Source: Scortum barcoo (Eukaryota; Chordata; Actinopteri; Centrarchiformes; Terapontidae). Taken from it: a stretch of DNA of 64,000 bases. Shown piece by piece: positions 58,341-64,000 of this stretch (its first letter is position 1; every line of letters begins with the position of its first letter). The notes beneath the pieces were generated by a model. That model had not been told where the DNA came from. It was given only the letters and a program-made list of their open reading frames with translations, and searched no databases. The stretch lies in NCBI GenBank assembly GCA_023238725.1, contig CM041546.1, positions 20,282,085 to 20,346,084 on the forward strand, read 5' to 3'. A program made the translations under genes and the position numbers.

Positions 58341-59736
58341 CTGCTGGATGTGCAAATAGGCAAATTATATGTTAATGTTGTGTTTTCAATTTGTGCGCCT
58401 CTCCTGTGCAGTTGTTACACTGGCTGTTTGAAAATATGGAGATTCATGGAGATAGCATGAGACAAAAATTTGCTTTGTGTTCCAGTGTCACACTTAAAAC
58501 AGTTTTCCCTCACCAGACTTTCAGTTCCTCTTTAAATAAAATAAAAAAATATTGTTGAACAAACAGCTCATTTTCTTAGCTTATCAAAAAACAAAAGAAA
58601 AATGTCCTTTTGAAAAGACCAGAGTTCAGTTTGAAAGTCATCAAAAGCACTGCAGTAACTTTATAAAGGCAGTGAAGTCCCTGATGAATAAAGGCCTGTT
58701 TCATGATGCTGCAGTTTTCACATGTTGAATTATTTGGTCCTGGTGTCTGTAACAAGCCTGCAGTCATCAGTTAGAGAAACGCAAAGACAAAAAGCTTCTC
58801 CAGTTGTCTGAAAAAAATAAAAACGTACATTAAAAACAACAAGTTGATCTAAGCCTTGACAAGTGAAATAAATGTTTTGAATAATTTAACTAAAGCAAAC
58901 ATTTTTTTGTTAATTTCCGGCTAATTATAGCCGTGCTAGTGAAGAGAGTTGGTAATTTAAGCTCTTGGGCTCCGCTTGTCACAACGACTCCTTGAAGCTT
59001 CAGTGGCTGCCACAAATAATGTGTGCACTTACTTAATAAAAATTAGTCTTGCAATCAGGCGAGTTCAAAGGGAATTCTGGGTGGCATCGGATTAGGCAGA
59101 CAACATTACACCACAATGGCTGTGGATTGTTGTCGCAAAGGAGCACCAGCCCAAATCACACTGGTTACAGCCCGTTTTATGTTATTCAGATGACAGCAAC
59201 GGGGAAATAAGGGGATCATGAACAAATCTATGCTGCTTTAGCTCCATAGGTGAGACCCAGGCAATATTCATGGCTCCAAATGCTGAAGGAGCCTAAATAA
59301 CTGGCAGGGAAGGGTATTTAATGAGCCAACATCAAGGCCTCCATAGGCAGTGAAGGCAACATTATCAAGAGGATGCAGGTGAGTACAAGTGGATACAAGC
59401 ATGTGGATGTTTGGATAGATGACACCATGTTCCACATTTATCTCTACAAATTTGATGGGAAATGACTCAGACCAAGCATGACGATGCTGATCATTGAGGA
59501 TGCTGGGTATTTTTTGTCTTTTTTTTTTTTTTTTTATAAGCGACACATTTATGCGTGGAGAAAATTCACCCTCTAGCAGAACAAGCAAAACCTGGACTGG
59601 TGAAATCACAATATGTCTTTTTAAAAAAGGGACCGCTAATTCCCCTGCGAAGAGCAACACATTTGAAAAGAATCAGACTGCACAGTTTTGGGAGACAATG
59701 TTGAACGTAAGGAGCCAAATGATCCAAATGTAAATA
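58341..59736. other. intergenic DNA, nothing recognised as a gene
   Basis: The 59268-59660 minus ORF crosses a T-run (59,518-59,536) as poly-Lys and is not credible. The parts 58,900-59,250 are repeat-poor and may be regulatory. Confidence 0.35.
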
Positions 59737-59830
59737 TAGCAGCTAAAGAGACCAAAAATAGAGCAAAAGGAGAGTGAATATTGGACTGACACTTGCCAGG
59801 TGGCCACAAATACGACTGCAAATGAATGAT
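59737..59830 (+). mobile_element. dispersed fish repeat, copy 2 (fragment)
   Basis: AGCAGCTAAAGAGACCAAAA is followed by a GAGCAAAAGGAGAGTGAATA-type stretch and TTGGACTGACACTTGCC. It overlaps in content with the element at 57,975-58,340 but has an internal deletion relative to it. Confidence 0.4.
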
Positions 59831-61520
59831 AGTGCTGCTCTGTGACTGCTGGATGTTTAAATAAGTAACTGGTTGCTAACAAGTTCGTCATATCAACTGC
59901 TCCCAATCGGCCTAAAAAATATGATTTCGACTTGTGTTCTTAACTGTTTCATGATACATGAAAATTACTGGAATACTTGTCACCAAAATGGAAGTTTTGG
60001 TGTAGAAACAGGCTATATTGTCCTCGTCTTTCCAGTCGTCTGTAGCTCCAAATGCTTACATACATCTGTTTTCTTACTTTTGAGGATGCAGTATGTACAG
60101 TGTATGTTTTGGCACTGCAACAACGGTGGTTAAAACATGTAGTGTGAGATTATGCCATATACTGTAGACAGAAATATTACCAGAAAAGTAAGATTTCAGT
60201 ACCTTTTTCCAGTCTGAGTCATGTTCGCAGGCATTCGTTTCAGGTTCCTACTGAAAAAACAAACCTTCACAAATAAGTTAAAGCATCCTGCATCTAATTC
60301 TAACCCTCACAGACAAAAGCTCGAATAGGGCATGCTGCTCGCGAAGCTTATTGCTCTGAGTGCACTGTAACAACTGAAGATGGCTCTGATGAATGTCGGC
60401 TCAGATCTTGCCCAAGTAAATGTACTTTGGCAGCTGGACAGAAAAAAACAATGTTCAGAGTCACTTTAGTAAAAATAATACTAGTAATAATCAACCCTTA
60501 CACTTCCACCAACCCAACCTTTGCATCGTCACTTTCTGCCTCGCTAAATAAAGGACACATTACCTGCTGCACTGGCACTGAGCGCTGGTATCAGATGCCA
60601 ATCACAGGCTAAGATCAATCCGTACACTTAGCTTAACATAGCTAGTTAGTTAGTTACTGTGCAGGATTTTTAATTATGACCATTCTTACAAAAAACGTGA
60701 TAAATCAAAGTAAAACCATTACAGTACCTAAAATCAAACATTCGAAACCCAATGTTAAGACGTGACCCACTCGTATGTTAAACATCCAAACTCTTTTTCA
60801 GCCTTGTGGAGGAATGTGAAAAGTTCAAGCAATCTAGTAATAAAGCTGTGCTGTGAAATAGGCAGAGCAAGAGCAGAAACGGTCCATAAAACCACAGACA
60901 CGCCAGACAATGGCAAACAGGGACCTAATGAAAATCCTACAGTAACAAAGATGCTATCCCTCCTGGCAAACATATATAAAAGCCTCAGGGTGCTGATAAA
61001 CTAAAACAGTGTGAATGGGCAGCACTCCCAGCAGTTATCAGCAAAATGAAAAATCATATCAAATGTTTCCTGGCAACAAGAAATCCCTCAGTGTTCCGAG
61101 CAACAGTTTCGAGACGACTCGAAGGACGCTGTTGCTCATCATATAAACCAAAATTTGGTTGTTTTGTTTCTCACTGCTGCTTGACTTCTCTTTGAAGTGG
61201 TTCAAGAATAACTCAACTTCAGCTCCTGCATTTCTATTTTTTTGACAGGTCCAGTCGTTTCTCTTTGAGCATCTGCACCAGGAAAGTGTGTGACAGCTGT
61301 TTGTCTGATTGGACATTCCAAGTGTTTCATTTACAGTTTGCATGCCATGTTGCGAAACTGATTTTGACACATTTCCATGTTGATGCATTTCTAGTTAACT
61401 GCACATATTGTTTATTTGCCTTTCAATTTGAGAGAGAGGGGTTGAGAGAGAAAGAGACGGCAAACGAGAGACATGAATATTCAGGCAGGTATGCTGATAT
61501 GTCGATGCTCATTTGAAGGT
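59831..61520. other. intergenic DNA, nothing recognised as a gene
   Basis: No exon-like frame. A small TAGT run lies at 60,640-60,655. Short ORFs on both strands near 61,059-61,516 overlap and lack splice signals. Confidence 0.35.
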
Positions 61521-61524
61521 GCAG

Positions 61525-61636
<112 letters not shown>

Positions 61637-64000
61637 ATAGAGACTAGCAGCTTTACAGACTTGAATCTTAAGTGCAGAAGCAGACGATGCATAATCTTCA
61701 GCTATGACACATTTACAGCAAATGGTGATGCAGTCAGCTCTTGTGGTTTAAAGCTAAAGATAAACCAGGTCAACTGAATATTCCTTGTGGCTTGTGGTAA
61801 GGCTTTGACTTATACATTATATAGTCAGAGTGTGCCTTGCCACACAAAGCCCTGTCTGCATGCACTGCAGTCTGCTGCATTTCATTGTCCCCCCAGAGTT
61901 GCTCCCAACTCGCCCTTTTTACCCTGCTCCACATTCACAGCTGCAGGTGGCGTTTGCGTACAATATTTAACAGATTCACACATGCCTCCGCTTCCCCCTG
62001 CACCCTCCACCCTGCTATCCCAGCGGGTCCCTGCATGGCGTTTGAGCTCTGAACAGCATTACCATCAGTCCAGTGTAAATAACATGAAGTGGCAACTCAT
62101 AAATAGTTAATGATGCAAAAAATCCATGAAGTCGCTCCCCCGGCTCTCTGAACACTGTGCTGCTGCCGGTTGCTACGTTTCCTGGAGGGTCTTGTGGGGC
62201 GCCCAGTGTTGGTTTGAATCATTGCCGGTGCTGTGACGAATTCACAGAGCGATTAGTAACAGGTGGTAAAACGCCACAGCAGGTTATTCAAGCCAGGCTC
62301 ATATCACAGAGCTAAAGGTAATTATAAATGTTTGCACTGCATGTCAATAGAAGTAGACATGAACATAAGACCTCAGCGGCAAATAAGCGATGAGCTCTTT
62401 GTTGTTATGCTCAAAGGGAGCTCGCTGCGCTGGACAAACTGCATGCCTGCATGTCTAGAAATGGAGCACAGTGGGGGATTTTGAATGGGATCCACTGCTG
62501 CTACTTTTTGAATAATGCAAGTACTCAAATCATCCTCAGCCCTCACTTCCACTCTGCTATGAAATGACCTCTCCAGCTCCTCCACCAGTAGCCGATCAGG
62601 ATCACAGAGATTATATCGGTGTGTGAATATTAACGATTTAAAGATTTAAGAGCAAAAAAAGTTGTTTTGCATCACATTTAGATAACTGTTATCTATAGAT
62701 GTGGCAGGAAATGAACAATCCCCTCTGTTTATGGCAGTGTTGTCTCCAAGCACTGCAAGACCAAATGAAATAAATCTAATTACAGTTCTGATATTGAAAT
62801 ATTACAGTGCAATGCTCCTTGATTTGTTACACTTTGTACAACTGCTTTTATTGAATAATGGCTGAATTTAGTTGTGACCCACTTTTTCCTTTGAAATGTT
62901 TTATTCTTGTCTTCTGACCTTATTAAAACTCAATAGGTAGATAGCTACATAGTGTCATTTATTATGTTTGCGGTAAAGTATCAAACTGTCAGAAAGCTCC
63001 AGTTACAGGAGTCCTGATAGGCTTCTTTGAGAATTGGAAGGAGTAGTGCTGCACAAAAAAGAAAAGTTATGTTGTGCAGTTGTGTTTTAATTTGTCATTT
63101 TCTGTTGTGGATTTGAAACTGTTGAAACATGTTATCAGTTAAAATTATGTTTACAAGCCATTCTCAAGAAATTAAGAAAGATCATGAAGTATGAAGTAGA
63201 GCAAATGATGAATGTTCAAGACTATTTCTTTACTGCTTTTGCAGAAATTATACTGAATCATGATATATGCAACATGATCCTGTTATAAAATTTCATATAC
63301 ACTTATAAAGGGTTTTCTCATGACACCCACTCATAGTCTGTATTTTTTTTATTTCAGATTAAATGAAAGTCGAACATTTGAGTAATATTTTGAATTTAGG
63401 TTTAATTTTGTTTAAATTAATAATTTATATGTATATTTATATTATATATTTATATGTTATTTAAATGTTGTACTTTTGTCTTCTCACTTCTTCTCACCTT
63501 CACTCTCCTCACTTCCTACAAGTTAAATTTTGGTGGGTACTCACTAACATTAGTCAAATAAACATGCACCTTTATACAGTGATATTGCAAGTGTACAGAT
63601 ACAGAGGCCGTAATACCTTTTAATGAAGTAAAAACCTTGACAATAGCCCTGCAGTAAAAAATAATAAATAATACTCTTGTAGTGTGACAAGAGAGACATT
63701 AATTAAATGCAAGTAGATTTTTATTTTGCTGTATTGGTGGTTGTAATGCTGTAACAGCACATTATATCGTAGTATTGTTTCTATTATTGTGTCCACCTCC
63801 AGTACTTTCCTTCAGATATCAAAAATGCATCTCAGGTCTTTATTGTTTTTTTTTTCAGGGAGTGGAAGGCTGCCAATTTGGAATCTGCAGCCAAAACAAG
63901 GAGGCGGCGTCTGGGGAGCAGAATAAATAAATGAATAAATAATTGAGCAAATAAATAAATACAAGAAGGATCTGACTTGATGAAACCACGTCCAGACGGA
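61637..64000. other. intergenic DNA to the right edge
   Basis: No gene is visible. The part 61,850-62,620 is GC-balanced and repeat-poor, while 62,700-63,800 is AT-rich. AATA/AAAT microsatellite repeats occur at about 63,924-63,961. The window ends in unremarkable sequence. Confidence 0.35.

Noticed and set aside
59268..59660. 130-codon minus-strand ORF
   Set aside because: It passes through a T-run as poly-Lys and lacks splice context.

Overview
The window looks like teleost fish genomic DNA. The evidence is spliceosomal GT/AG introns, AATAAA polyadenylation signals, long CA, GA and GATA microsatellites, decayed CR1/L2/Rex1-type LINE ORF2 fragments ending in the TCTTGAATCTTGA-type tail common in fish, and MITE-like TTAAAGG termini. 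There are no bacterial-style operons, CRISPR arrays or dense genes. Nearly all open reading frames in the last 49 kb are chance ORFs in non-coding DNA.

Region 1 (1-14,385) is a direct tandem segmental duplication of about 8.1 kb. Copy A runs from the left edge to about 7,905 and copy B from about 8,122 to 14,385. Each copy opens with the 3' end of the same LINE and then carries the same small spliced gene. A CRE-rich upstream region leads to exon 1, with its ATG at 1361 (A) and 9488 (B), then a large CTCCTG/CTCCTC repeat intron, four further coding exons with compatible splice phases, a spliced 3'UTR and an AATAAA. In copy A the exons join into a 158-residue Pro/Ala/Glu-rich acidic protein that I do not recognise. 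In copy B every splice site is kept, but exon 2 carries 2 extra bases that replace the acidic segment by an Arg-rich one and stop translation early. Identity is near-complete over the gene and falls off towards the distal end of the unit, which suggests gene conversion or stepwise rearrangement. Further LINE fragments (6,800-7,215 and 7,930-8,615) lie at the inner boundary.

Region 2 (14,386-64,000) has no convincing host gene. It holds one decayed protein-coding fragment on the minus strand (14,779-15,027), several LINE 3' tails, MITE-like elements including one with both terminal inverted repeats (47,106-47,876), microsatellites, and many low-repeat, TAATTA-rich blocks of the kind seen in regulatory gene deserts. 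Whether those blocks are conserved cannot be judged from one sequence.

The most promising undescribed object is the duplicated spliced gene with its repeat intron, recursive-splice-like exon 1 junction and AG/GT micro-cassettes.
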